A DNA stretch of 64,000 nucleotides, taken from Geminicoccus roseus DSM 18922. GTDB taxonomy: Bacteria; Pseudomonadota; Alphaproteobacteria; Geminicoccales; Geminicoccaceae. The stretch is from the NCBI RefSeq assembly GCF_000427665.1, contig NZ_KE386572.1:4464373-4528372 (forward strand). The letters are read 5' to 3'. The position numbers and the translations under genes were made by a program. The notes below the pieces were generated by a model. That model had not been told where the DNA came from. It searched no databases and saw nothing but the letters and a program-made list of their open reading frames with translations. Positions within the stretch are counted from its first letter, which is position 1. The number at the start of each line of letters is the position of its first letter. Below are positions 50,178 to 58,660 of the stretch, in pieces.

Positions 50178-52803
50178 GGTCTGGGCCGCTGTTCTGCTGG
50201 CCACCGTCTGGTCCGGGCTGAACGCGCAGGAACCCCCCGACGCGGGCCAGTCCGGCCAGGATCCCGTCGATCGCGGACCTCCGGCCGACCTGCAGCCGCC
50301 GCCCGCTCCCGGTCCGGCAGGGCCGCCGCAGCCCCTGGAGGCGCTGGCCGCCCCTCCGCCGCGCTTCGTTCCCGCCGCCGGGGAGGTGGTCGTGCCGATA
50401 ATCCCCGCCGCCGGCCGGCCGGAGGCGCCTCCCGTCCTCCCGATGGTACGGCGCACCACCGCCGCGGTGCCGGCGACCCGGGTCGAGATGCCGCCGAGCA
50501 CCGAGGCCTGGTCGGGGCCGCCGCCCCGCAGCTTCCATCGCGACCCGATCCTGCCGCCGCTCGACCCGCAGCAGGCCTGGACCGAGCAGCTCTATGCGGT
50601 GATCCTGAACGGCCAGCCGGTGAGCGACGCCGCGATCTTCGCGCTTGAGACCGCCACCGGGCGCCGGGTGGTGGAGCTGGCCGAGGCACGACGCTGGCGG
50701 CTGGTGATCGACGAGGACCGGGTCGTCACCCTCAACGGCCAGCCCTTCTATCCGCTGGACGCCATTGCGGGTGCCAGGGCCGAGGTCGACGAGATCGACC
50801 TGGTCCTGTCCTTGAGCGTGCCCGCCGAGGGCCTGGACCCGACCCGCCTGGACGGGGAGGCCGACGATCGGCCGCCGGTGGTGGTCGGGTTCGGCGGCTT
50901 TCTCGACTACGACGTCCAGTATCTGGCCGGAGACGGGATCGACGGGCGGCTGGATGGTTTGTTCGAGGCCGGGATCTTCGGGGCGGGCGGCGTGCTGACC
51001 TCCAGCCTGCTGGCCGGCGATGCCCTGTCCTCCGATGGCAGCTTCGTGCGGCTGGAGACCGGCTTTTCCCGCGACTTCCTGGACAAGCGCGCTTCCCTGC
51101 GCCTGGGTGACGCGCTTTCCGTCGGCGGCGCGTTCGGCCGCCCGTTCCGCTTCGCCGGCATCCAGTGGGCCAGCAATTTCGGCACCGACCCGTCCTTCGT
51201 CACCTTCCCGCTGCCGACGATCGGCGGCCTGGCCGAAAATCCTTCGGTGGTCGACGTTTATGTCGATGATCTGCAGCGCTACACGAGCGACGTGCCGGCG
51301 GGTCCCTTTCAGATCGACCAGCTGCCGGTGGTGACCGGGGCCGGCGAACTGCAGGTCACCGTGACCGACCTGCTCGGCCGCGAGCGGATCGTCACCCAGC
51401 CCTATTATGTCAGCGCCCGGATGCTGCGCGCCGGCCTTCACGATTTCTCCTACGAGGCGGGCCTGCTGCGCGAGGACTATGCGGAGGAAAGCTTCTCCTA
51501 TGGCGATCCCTTCGCCGCGATGACCCACCGCTACGGGTTCTCCGACCGCCTGACCGGCGAGATCCATCTGGAAGCGTCGAAGGACATCCAGAACCTGTCC
51601 GTCGGCGGCTCGGTGGCACTGGACCGCTTCGGCACCCTCAGCGGCGGGGTCGGGATCGGCCGGGGCCGCGACGGCGACACCGGGACCCAGGCCCAGCTGG
51701 ACTATGAATATCTCGGCCGCCCGTTCAGCCTGGGCATCGGCACCCGGCTCGCCAGCGACGGCTGGCAGGAGCTGGGCGACCTGGAGAATGGCGGCCAGCC
51801 GGCCAGGGTCGACCAGGCCAGGGTCGGCCTGGACCTGGGCTCGCTCGGCAATCTCGGCCTGTTCCTGGTGCACCGCGACGAGCGCGAGGGGGAAGACACC
51901 CTGTCCGCCAGCGCGTCCTGGTCGGGCCGGCTCGGGCCGGGCTCGGTGGTGCTGACCGCGGCCAAGCTGATCGACCCCTCCGACCAGGCCGCGTTCTTCC
52001 TGAACTACGTGCTGCCGATCAACCGGCGCGACAGCGCCTCGGTCGGCCTCGCCCGTGATTCCAGCGGCACCTTCGCCGATGCCCTGTATCGCCGTTCCAA
52101 GGGCGACAGCGACCTTGGCGCGGACTGGCTGCTTGCCGCGCGCGGCGGCGAGGACGACAGCCGGCTCTCGGGCAGCTTCGGCTATGACTGGAGCCGTTTG
52201 TCGACCCGGATCGACGCCGAGATCGGCGAGGACTCCAGCGCCATCCGCCCGAATGTCTCGGGCTCGGTCGCGGTGGTGGACGGCCGCTTCAACGCCTCGC
52301 GCCGGCTCGGGCGTGCCTTCGGCCTGGTCGACCTGCCCGACATGCCGGACGTGCGGGTCTATCTGGAGAATCGCGAGGTCGGCCGCACCGACGCGGACGG
52401 ACAGCTGCTGCTGCCAGGCCTGCTGCCGTACCAGAAGAACCGGCTGCGGGTCGAAGTGGAGGACCTGCCGCTCGATGCGCAGGTCGGCGATCCCCAGGTG
52501 GAGGCGGTTCCAGCCGACCGCAGCGGGATGACCGTGGATTTCGGGATCCGCCGCGAGCGGCAGGCGACCGTCCGCTTGGTGGACATCAGCGGCGCGCCGC
52601 TGCCGGGCGGCCTGCAGCTGGCCGACGACTCCGGGCAGGTGGCGGTCCTGCTCGGGCGGGACGGCTTCGGCCATGTCCGCGGCCTGGACGGCCAGTCGGC
52701 CGAGGTTGCCGCCAGCCTTGGCGACGCCCGCTATGTCTGCATCCTGCCGGCCGCGGGCGGGGACGAGCCGATGCCGGATCTGGGGGAGATCGCCTGCCGA
52801 TGA
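50137..52803 (+). CDS. Outer-membrane usher (FimD/PapC-type)
   Basis: An 888-residue usher. After a signal-like N-terminus and a proline/alanine-rich linker (about residues 30-125, unusually long), a conserved N-terminal domain (LYAVILNGQPVSDAAIFALE) leads into the 24-strand beta barrel (about 230-740). This includes DVYVDDLQRYTSDVPAGPFQ and FSYEAGLLREDYAEESFSYG. C-terminal plug-like domains contain GRTDADGQLLLPGLLPYQKN. The TTG start at 50137 lies 41 bases inside the chaperone gene; no closer start exists in frame. The stop overlaps the next gene (ATGA). Confidence 0.9.
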   Translation: MARSKNAWPLRATRVWAAVLLATVWSGLNAQEPPDAGQSGQDPVDRGPPADLQPPPAPGPAGPPQPLEALAAPPPRFVPAAGEVVVPIIPAAGRPEAPPVLPMVRRTTAAVPATRVEMPPSTEAWSGPPPRSFHRDPILPPLDPQQAWTEQLYAVILNGQPVSDAAIFALETATGRRVVELAEARRWRLVIDEDRVVTLNGQPFYPLDAIAGARAEVDEIDLVLSLSVPAEGLDPTRLDGEADDRPPVVVGFGGFLDYDVQYLAGDGIDGRLDGLFEAGIFGAGGVLTSSLLAGDALSSDGSFVRLETGFSRDFLDKRASLRLGDALSVGGAFGRPFRFAGIQWASNFGTDPSFVTFPLPTIGGLAENPSVVDVYVDDLQRYTSDVPAGPFQIDQLPVVTGAGELQVTVTDLLGRERIVTQPYYVSARMLRAGLHDFSYEAGLLREDYAEESFSYGDPFAAMTHRYGFSDRLTGEIHLEASKDIQNLSVGGSVALDRFGTLSGGVGIGRGRDGDTGTQAQLDYEYLGRPFSLGIGTRLASDGWQELGDLENGGQPARVDQARVGLDLGSLGNLGLFLVHRDEREGEDTLSASASWSGRLGPGSVVLTAAKLIDPSDQAAFFLNYVLPINRRDSASVGLARDSSGTFADALYRRSKGDSDLGADWLLAARGGEDDSRLSGSFGYDWSRLSTRIDAEIGEDSSAIRPNVSGSVAVVDGRFNASRRLGRAFGLVDLPDMPDVRVYLENREVGRTDADGQLLLPGLLPYQKNRLRVEVEDLPLDAQVGDPQVEAVPADRSGMTVDFGIRRERQATVRLVDISGAPLPGGLQLADDSGQVAVLLGRDGFGHVRGLDGQSAEVAASLGDARYVCILPAAGGDEPMPDLGEIACR

Positions 52804-53228
52804 AGCCTGCAGCACTGCTCGCCAGCCTCATTCTCCTGGCGCCGGGAGCGGCACGGGCCGGCTGCGACGTCCAGGTGGCGGCGCTGGCCTTCGGGGTGAT
52901 CCAGACCGGGCGCACCAGCCAGGCGACCGGCAAGGTCACGATCCGCTGCGATGCGCCGCAGAGCCTGCAGGTCGGGCTGTCCGGCGGGGGTGGCGGGGCC
53001 GAGCGCCGCCTGGCCGGCCCCGGCCCGGACGTCATCCCCTATTTCGTGTTCGCCGACCCGGGAGGCGCGATGCCCTGGGGCGACGGCATGGTGATCGGCC
53101 CGGCGCTGGGGGTCACCGTGAGCGGCACCCAGCCGGTCGACCTGCCAGCATATGGCGTGATCCCGCCGGTACCCGGTACGCCGCCCGGTACCTATGTCGA
53201 CTCGCTGATGGTGACGATCACTTTCTGA
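52800..53228 (+). CDS. SCPU-domain protein, possible tip or minor subunit
   Basis: A 142-residue protein with a signal peptide (ALLASLILLAPGAARA, cleavage before GCDVQ) and a short SCPU domain: CDVQVAALAFGVIQTGRTSQ, VTIRCDAPQSLQVGLSGGG and the final strand YVDSLMVTITF. The start is shared with the usher stop. Position after the usher in Csu-type operons is that of minor or tip subunits, which are usually longer and two-domained; this one has only one domain. Function by context. Confidence 0.85.
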   Translation: MKPAALLASLILLAPGAARAGCDVQVAALAFGVIQTGRTSQATGKVTIRCDAPQSLQVGLSGGGGGAERRLAGPGPDVIPYFVFADPGGAMPWGDGMVIGPALGVTVSGTQPVDLPAYGVIPPVPGTPPGTYVDSLMVTITF

Positions 53229-53381
53229 ACAAAGCGCCACAACCGTCTGCCGTGTCTCAGTAATTGGTGGAGCCGGCCTGCGCGCCGTGTGAACGTGGTG
53301 AACGTCCGTTGACGCATCCGGCCATCCGATGCGCTAGAAGCATTTCCGGGCCCCGCTCGAAGGGCCGCGAGGAAATGTCTC

Positions 53382-53648
53382 ATGCGTCGCATCCCGGCCG
53401 TGCTGGCCCTGCTCGTGCCCGCCCTGTCGCTGCTTCCTGCCGCGGCCTCCGCCGGACAGGCCTCGGCCAGCCTGACGGTGGGCGTCACCGTGGTGGCGGC
53501 CTGCCCGCCCGGGAGCGGCAGGCCGTGCAGCCAGCCGCTCGCCGGCGACGGCTCGCCATCCGATGCCGGGTCCGCCGCGGGCCGGAGCGAGCCGCCGATC
53601 GCCGTGCTGCGCGACGAAAACGCCCGGACGCTCACCTACGTCTACTGA
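53382..53648 (+). CDS. Short SCPU-like secreted protein (88 residues)
   Basis: An 88-residue protein with a clear signal peptide (VLALLVPALSLLPAAASA, cleavage before GQASA). The mature start ASASLTVGVTVVAAC imitates the first strand of SCPU pilins. The body is short and Gly/Ser/Pro-rich with a second cysteine, and it ends TLTYVY. It looks like an SCPU fold reduced to its edge strands, or a truncated subunit. AGGAAATG precedes the ATG. It is separated from the pilus operon by 153 bases without another gene. I know of no described family for it. Confidence 0.6.
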   Translation: MRRIPAVLALLVPALSLLPAAASAGQASASLTVGVTVVAACPPGSGRPCSQPLAGDGSPSDAGSAAGRSEPPIAVLRDENARTLTYVY

Positions 53649-53755
53649 CGCGCCCGCCCCCTCTGGCATCCCGACCGGACCGGCCCTAGAAGCCGGGTGG
53701 TCGAGGATGCACCACGGCGGCCGGTCCGCGCGGCGCCGGGGATGAGGGAGATCAC

Positions 53756-54760
53756 GTGGCGAATCGCGATCGCGTTCATTGGTCGAGGCGGGAGGCAGTC
53801 CGCCGCGCGCTTCCGGTGCTCGGGCTCGCTGCCTGGGCATCCACGGCCCTTGGCGGCAGCGCCCGGGCTGCGCAGCAGTCATGGTCGGAGTTCCTCGATC
53901 AGATCGCGGTCGAGGCGCAGCGCCTGGGCATCTCGCCCTACGTCACCAAGAGCGCGCTGGCAGGGGCCGAGCGCCTGGAACAGGTGATCGAGCTGGACCG
54001 CCGCCAGCCGGAGGGCCGCCTGACCTTCGCCGAATACGCGCGGCGGGTGATCGACCGGAACCGCATCCGGCGCGGCCAGGAACTGCTGGAAAGCCGCCAC
54101 GACCTTCTGGAGGCGGTCCGCTTCCGCTACGGGATCCCCAACCAGGTGATCACCGCGCTCTGGGGAGTGGAGAGCTCCTACGGACGCAACATGGGCAACT
54201 GGTCGGTGATCTCCACCCTGGCGACCCTCGCTCATGACGGGCGCCGCTCGGAGTTCTTTCGCGGCGAGCTGATGGCGGCGCTGCGGATCCTCGACGCCGG
54301 CGACATCGTTCTTGACGGGTTCAAGGGCTCCTGGGCGGGTGCGATGGGTCAGTGCCAGTTCATGCCCTCGACCTATCTGCGCCACGCGGTCGACTGGGAC
54401 GGCGACGGCCGCCGCGACATCTGGACCTCCGAGGCCGACGTGTTCGCCTCGATGTCCAACTTCCTGGCGACCTCCGGTTGGCGGCCGGGCGAGCGGTGGG
54501 GCCGGCCGGTGCAGGCCCCGGCCAGCCTGGAGACCGGCCAGCGCGGCACCGTGACCGAGTTCGGCCAGGCGGGCGTGCGCGCCGAGGACGGCGGACCGTT
54601 GCCGAATTCGGACATCCCGGCGGTATTCCTGCGCATGGACGGCGAGGAAGGGCCGGCCTTCTTGACCTACCACAACTTTCAGGTGTTCAAGATCTGGAAT
54701 CGCTCCGACTACTTCGCGCTCTCCGTGGGCATGATTTCCGACCAGCTGAAGGCGTCCTGA
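53756..54760 (+). CDS. Lytic murein transglycosylase (MltB-like, SLT_2)
   Basis: A 334-residue exported enzyme cleaving peptidoglycan glycan strands to 1,6-anhydro ends. A Tat-like signal (SRREAVRRALPVLGLAAWA, cleavage after ARA) precedes the SLT_2 domain. Key blocks are ALWGVESSYGRNMGNW with catalytic Glu139, FKGSWAGAMGQCQFMPSTYL and AVDWDGDGRRDIW. It lacks the extra peptidoglycan-binding domain of longer paralogues. GTG start at 53756. It precedes rlpA by 3 bases and so starts the wall-enzyme block mltB-rlpA-dacC. Confidence 0.92.
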   Translation: MANRDRVHWSRREAVRRALPVLGLAAWASTALGGSARAAQQSWSEFLDQIAVEAQRLGISPYVTKSALAGAERLEQVIELDRRQPEGRLTFAEYARRVIDRNRIRRGQELLESRHDLLEAVRFRYGIPNQVITALWGVESSYGRNMGNWSVISTLATLAHDGRRSEFFRGELMAALRILDAGDIVLDGFKGSWAGAMGQCQFMPSTYLRHAVDWDGDGRRDIWTSEADVFASMSNFLATSGWRPGERWGRPVQAPASLETGQRGTVTEFGQAGVRAEDGGPLPNSDIPAVFLRMDGEEGPAFLTYHNFQVFKIWNRSDYFALSVGMISDQLKAS

Positions 54761-54763
54761 GCC

Positions 54764-55756
54764 GTGATCCTTCAGGAGATTTCCCGGTCCGGCATGAAGT
54801 GCCGCCCGACCGGGTTCATGGCGCTGGGGCTGCTGCTGGCGCTGGCCGCCTGCTCGTCCAGCCCGCCGCCACCGCCGCCCGGGCAGGTGGCCGACCGCGC
54901 TGCCGGCCGGCCGGCCGGTGCCTACAAGATCGGCAAGCCCTACCAGATCGCCGGGCGCTGGTACCACCCGGCTTACGACCCGGACTACGACAAGGTCGGC
55001 ACCGGCTCCTGGTACGGCGAGCAGTTCCAGGGCCGGCTCACCGCCAACGGCGAAATCTTCGACAAGGAGCTCATCTCGGCCGCCCATCCGACCCTGCCGC
55101 TGCCGTCCATCGTCCGCGTGACCAACTTGGAGAACGGGCGCACCGTCGACCTGCGGGTGAACGATCGCGGCCCGTTCGTCGATGACCGGGAGATCGACCT
55201 GTCGGAGGCCGCTGCCCGCAAGCTCGGCTACCAAGGCAAGGGTCTGGCCGAGGTGCGCGTCCAGTTCCTGGGGATCGCTCCTGATGCCCTGGACGTGCCG
55301 CAGGAGCTGAAGGAGCCCGAGGTGCAGGTCGCCTCGGCCGAGCTCGCCGCGGGCGAGCTCTACGAGGAAGCCGGCTCAAAAGCAGTGGCGGAGGAGCGTC
55401 GCGAGGAAGCGGCCCCGTTCCGCGCCAGCACCGTGGAGGTCCGCCAGGCGGTCGAGGCCGCCTCGGTTCCGGCCGACTGCGCGTCCAGGGGCGATCCCCT
55501 GTTCGTCCAGGTCGGGGCCTTCTCCGACCCGGCGCGGGCCGAGCGGTCCAGGCTTCAGGTGGCGCCGTTCGGGCAGGCCAGGCTGGAGCCGGTGTTCGTC
55601 CGGGGCGAGGCACTGTTGCGCCTGCGCGTCGGTCCGGAGACAGACCCGGGCCATGCCCGGGCGCTGCTTGCGAAAGTCCAGGCGGCAGGCCACCCTCAGG
55701 CCTTCCTCACCGAGAACACCGGCCCGTCGAAGCCGGCCATCATCTGCGGAACCTGA
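54764..55756 (+). CDS. rlpA: RlpA-type septal lytic transglycosylase lipoprotein with SPOR domain
   Basis: A protein of about 330 residues. A lipoprotein signal ends in LALAAC (Cys30) and is followed by a proline run. The double-psi beta-barrel RlpA domain (about 75-170) contains GTGSWYGEQFQGRLTANGEI and TNLENGRTVDLRVNDRGPF with the catalytic Asp. A Glu/Ala-rich linker and a SPOR domain (about 240-320, LFVQVGAFSDPARAERSRL) complete it. SPOR binds denuded septal glycan. The GTG start at 54764 was chosen; ATG 54794 would give a shorter signal peptide and is possible. Confidence 0.92.
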   Translation: MILQEISRSGMKCRPTGFMALGLLLALAACSSSPPPPPPGQVADRAAGRPAGAYKIGKPYQIAGRWYHPAYDPDYDKVGTGSWYGEQFQGRLTANGEIFDKELISAAHPTLPLPSIVRVTNLENGRTVDLRVNDRGPFVDDREIDLSEAAARKLGYQGKGLAEVRVQFLGIAPDALDVPQELKEPEVQVASAELAAGELYEEAGSKAVAEERREEAAPFRASTVEVRQAVEAASVPADCASRGDPLFVQVGAFSDPARAERSRLQVAPFGQARLEPVFVRGEALLRLRVGPETDPGHARALLAKVQAAGHPQAFLTENTGPSKPAIICGT

Positions 55757-55789
55757 CGGGCCGACCGACCCCAGAGGAGGGCAGGTACG

Positions 55790-56944
55790 TTGATCCTTGG
55801 CACCATCGCGCGCCGTTGCCTGCCGCTCCTGGCGGTTGTCCTGCTGCTGGCCACCCCCGCCGCCGCCCAGCCGGTCGCCTTCGAGACCAAGGCGCGCGCG
55901 GCCATCATGATCGATCACCGCACCGGCACCGTGCTGTTCGCCAAGGAGCCCGACCTGCGCCTGCCGCCGGCCTCGATGAGCAAGCTCATGACCGCCTACA
56001 TGGTGTTCGACGCGATCCGCGCCGGGCGCCTGAGCGAGGACGACGAGCTGCCGGTCAGCGAGAAGGCCTGGCGCACCGGCGGCTCCAAGATGTTCGTCGA
56101 GGTCGGCAAGCGCGTGAAGGTCGGCGACCTGATCCGGGGCGTGATCATCCAGTCCGGCAACGATGCCTGCGTGGTGATCGCCGAGGGCATGGCCGGCAGC
56201 GAGGAGGCGTTCGCCCGGCAGATGACCGCAAAGGGCGAGGAGATCGGCCTGACCGGCTCCAATTTCGCCAACTCCAATGGCCTGCCGGACCCGGACCACT
56301 GGATGACCGTCCGCGACCTGGCCACGCTCGCCCGGGCGCTGATCGCGGAGTTCCCGGAGTACTACTCGATCTACTCCGAGGAGGAGTTCACCTATAACGG
56401 CATCCGCCAGTTTACCCGCAACCCGCTCCTGCGCAGTGGCGTGCCCGGCGTGGATGGGCTGAAGACCGGGCACACCGAGGAGGCCGGCTACGGCCTGGTG
56501 GCCTCGGCCATGCGCGGCGACCGCCGCATCATCCTGGTGATGGCGGGGCTGGATTCGGTGCAGGAGCGCGCCGGCGAAAGCGCTCGTCTGCTGGAGTTCG
56601 GCTTTCGCGAGTTCGAGGAGTTCCTCCTGTTCCGCGAGGGGCAGACGGTCCAGGAGGCGCCGGTCTGGCTGGGCGAGCAGCCGACCGTGGCGATGGTCCC
56701 GGCCGACGATGTCGCCATGACCCTGTCCCGGGGTGCCAGGCCCGGTCTCACCGTCAAGGTCGCCTGGGACGACCCGATCCCGGCACCGGTCGCCAAGGGC
56801 CAGCCGCTCGCCAACCTGACCGTCGTGGCCCCCGGCCACGAGCCGGTCGTGGTGCCCCTGGTCGCCGGGGCCGATGTCCCGTCGGCGTCCTGGTTTGGTC
56901 GCATCTGGAGCCTTAGCATGTACTATGTGCGCGGGATCGTCTGA
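55790..56944 (+). CDS. dacC: D-alanyl-D-alanine carboxypeptidase (PBP5/6 type, S11)
   Basis: A 384-residue exported penicillin-binding protein trimming the terminal D-Ala of wall peptides. A signal peptide (cleavage near AAA|QPV) is followed by the S11 motifs SMSK at 62-65 (Ser62 nucleophile), SGN at 122-124 and KTG at 225-227. The PBP5 C-terminal beta domain (about 290-365) and an amphipathic membrane-anchoring tail (SWFGRIWSLSMYYVRGIV) follow. The start is TTG at 55790 with GAGGAGG upstream. The symbol dacC is used for the family; dacA would be equally fair. Confidence 0.93.
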   Translation: MILGTIARRCLPLLAVVLLLATPAAAQPVAFETKARAAIMIDHRTGTVLFAKEPDLRLPPASMSKLMTAYMVFDAIRAGRLSEDDELPVSEKAWRTGGSKMFVEVGKRVKVGDLIRGVIIQSGNDACVVIAEGMAGSEEAFARQMTAKGEEIGLTGSNFANSNGLPDPDHWMTVRDLATLARALIAEFPEYYSIYSEEEFTYNGIRQFTRNPLLRSGVPGVDGLKTGHTEEAGYGLVASAMRGDRRIILVMAGLDSVQERAGESARLLEFGFREFEEFLLFREGQTVQEAPVWLGEQPTVAMVPADDVAMTLSRGARPGLTVKVAWDDPIPAPVAKGQPLANLTVVAPGHEPVVVPLVAGADVPSASWFGRIWSLSMYYVRGIV

Positions 56945-56948
56945 CCCG

Positions 56949-57575
56949 GTGGCTCATTTCATCACGTTCGAAGGGGGCGAGGGGGTCGGCAAGTCGACCC
57001 AGCTGCCGCGGCTGGCCCAGATGCTGCGCGCGCGCGGCCACGACGTGGTGACCACCCGCGAGCCCGGCGGCACCGAGGGGGCGGAGCGGATCCGCGACCT
57101 GGCGGTTGCCGGCGACGTCGACCGCTGGTCGCCGCTCACCGAGCTGCTGCTGATGACCGCCGCCCGGGTCGACCATGTCGAGCGGGTGGTCCTGCCGGCG
57201 CTGCAGCGCGGCGCCGTCGTCCTGTGCGACCGGTTCATCGACAGCACCCGGGTCTACCAGGGCATCGCCGGCGGCCTGGGCCAGGCCCGCATCGACGCGC
57301 TGCACGACCTGCTCCTGCCGGAGCCGCGCCCGGTCCTCACCCTCGTCCTGGACCTGCCGGTCGAGCAGGCCGCTGCCAGGCGCGCCGCCGCCGGCGGCGG
57401 CGGGCGCTTCGAAGCCAAGGGCCGGGCGTTTCACGAGCAGGTGCGCGCCGGGTTCCTGGCGATCGCCCGGCAGGAGCCAGGCCGTGTCCGGGTCGTTGAT
57501 GCCGCGGCGGAGCCCGGCGCCGTGGCCACCGCCATTGCGGGCCATGTCCTGGCCCTGCGGGATATGGGGCGTTGA
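56949..57575 (+). CDS. tmk: Thymidylate kinase
   Basis: A 208-residue kinase making dTDP from dTMP. The P-loop GGEGVGKST is at 9-17, then TTREPGGTEGAE, LLMTAARVDHVERV, and the DR motif in LCDRFIDSTRVYQG. A lid follows with ARRAAAGGGGRFE. The GTG at 56949 (VAHFITFEGG) is chosen over an upstream ATG that overlaps dacC. Its stop overlaps holB by TTGA, a conserved neighbour pairing. Confidence 0.95.
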   Translation: MAHFITFEGGEGVGKSTQLPRLAQMLRARGHDVVTTREPGGTEGAERIRDLAVAGDVDRWSPLTELLLMTAARVDHVERVVLPALQRGAVVLCDRFIDSTRVYQGIAGGLGQARIDALHDLLLPEPRPVLTLVLDLPVEQAAARRAAAGGGGRFEAKGRAFHEQVRAGFLAIARQEPGRVRVVDAAAEPGAVATAIAGHVLALRDMGR

Positions 57576-58624
57576 GCCTGCCCGAGCCGCGCCAGGCGTT
57601 CGAGCTGGCCGGGCACGACGCCGCCGCGGCCAGGCTCGCAAGGATCGCCGCCTCCGGCCGGATCCCGCATGGCTGGCTGTTCAGCGGGCCGCGCGGCATC
57701 GGCAAGGCCACGCTCGCCTGGAGGTTCGCCCGCGCCCTGCTGGGGGCCGCGCATGATGCGCAGCTGCGCAGCGAGCCCACCGACCGGGTGTTCCGGATGC
57801 TGGCCAGCGGCGGCCATCCCGACCTGCACGTGCTGGAGGTCGAGCCGTCGCGCGGCAAGCGCGCGGTCATCAAGGTCGACCAGGCCCGCGACCTGAAGGA
57901 GGCGTTCGGCACCACCGCGGGCCTTGGCGGCCGAAGGGTGCTGATCGTGGACGCCGCCGACGACCTCAACCCGCAGAGCGCCAACGCGATCCTCAAGCTC
58001 CTGGAGGAGCCGCCGCCAGGCGCAGTGCTGCTGCTGATCAACCATGTGCCGGGCAGGATCCTGCCGACCATCGCGTCGCGCTGCATCCGGCTGCGCCTGA
58101 AGCCCCTGGACGAGCTGACCCTGGCGCGGCTCCTGGCCGAGGCGCTGCCCGAGCGTTCCGCAGCCGATCGCTCGGCCCTCATCCCGTTCGCTCAAGGTTC
58201 GATCGGCCGCGCCCTCTGGCTGGACGCGGTTGGGTTCCTGCGGCTCTACCAGGACGTCCTGCAGGGATGTATCGAGGCCCTGCAAGGCGGCAGCGTCATG
58301 GAGCTGGCGGCGAAGATCGCCGCGGCCCTGCAGGCGACCGGGGCCCAGGCGCCGTTCGAGGTGCCCCGCGCCATCCTGCACCGCGCCCTGCAGAACGCGG
58401 CCGGACGGGTACCGCCGGGCAGCGACGAGGCGGAACGGGCGGCCCTTTCGACGCTGGCGGCGCGCCGCCCGCTTGATGCCTGGGGGGCGCCGTGGGACAA
58501 CCTCGCCCGGCTGGCGGCACGGTTCGAGCCCCAGAGCCTCTCTGCCGACGCCGCATCGCTGGCTGCGGCCACGATGCTCATGGGCGATCCGGGCGATCGC
58601 ATCGTCCTGCCCGAACCCTGGTAG
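57572..58624 (+). CDS. holB: DNA polymerase III subunit delta'
   Basis: A 350-residue clamp-loader subunit. The AAA+ fold has a degenerate Walker A GPRGIGKAT (39-47), the DEAD-like VLIVDAADDLNPQSANAIL, then LKLLEEPPPGAVLLLI and the SRC motif in TIASRCIRLRLKPL. Delta' is the stator of the loader that puts beta clamps on DNA. The TTG start shares bases with the tmk stop. It is followed by metG, the usual alphaproteobacterial order. Confidence 0.94.
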   Translation: MSLPEPRQAFELAGHDAAAARLARIAASGRIPHGWLFSGPRGIGKATLAWRFARALLGAAHDAQLRSEPTDRVFRMLASGGHPDLHVLEVEPSRGKRAVIKVDQARDLKEAFGTTAGLGGRRVLIVDAADDLNPQSANAILKLLEEPPPGAVLLLINHVPGRILPTIASRCIRLRLKPLDELTLARLLAEALPERSAADRSALIPFAQGSIGRALWLDAVGFLRLYQDVLQGCIEALQGGSVMELAAKIAAALQATGAQAPFEVPRAILHRALQNAAGRVPPGSDEAERAALSTLAARRPLDAWGAPWDNLARLAARFEPQSLSADAASLAAATMLMGDPGDRIVLPEPW

Positions 58625-58660
58625 TTGCGCCCTGGCGAGTTTTCGAAGGATCCGATCGAC

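Noticed and set aside
49870-52815. 981-codon minus-strand frame opposite the usher
   Set aside because: Shadow of the usher gene; no ribosome site or family pattern.
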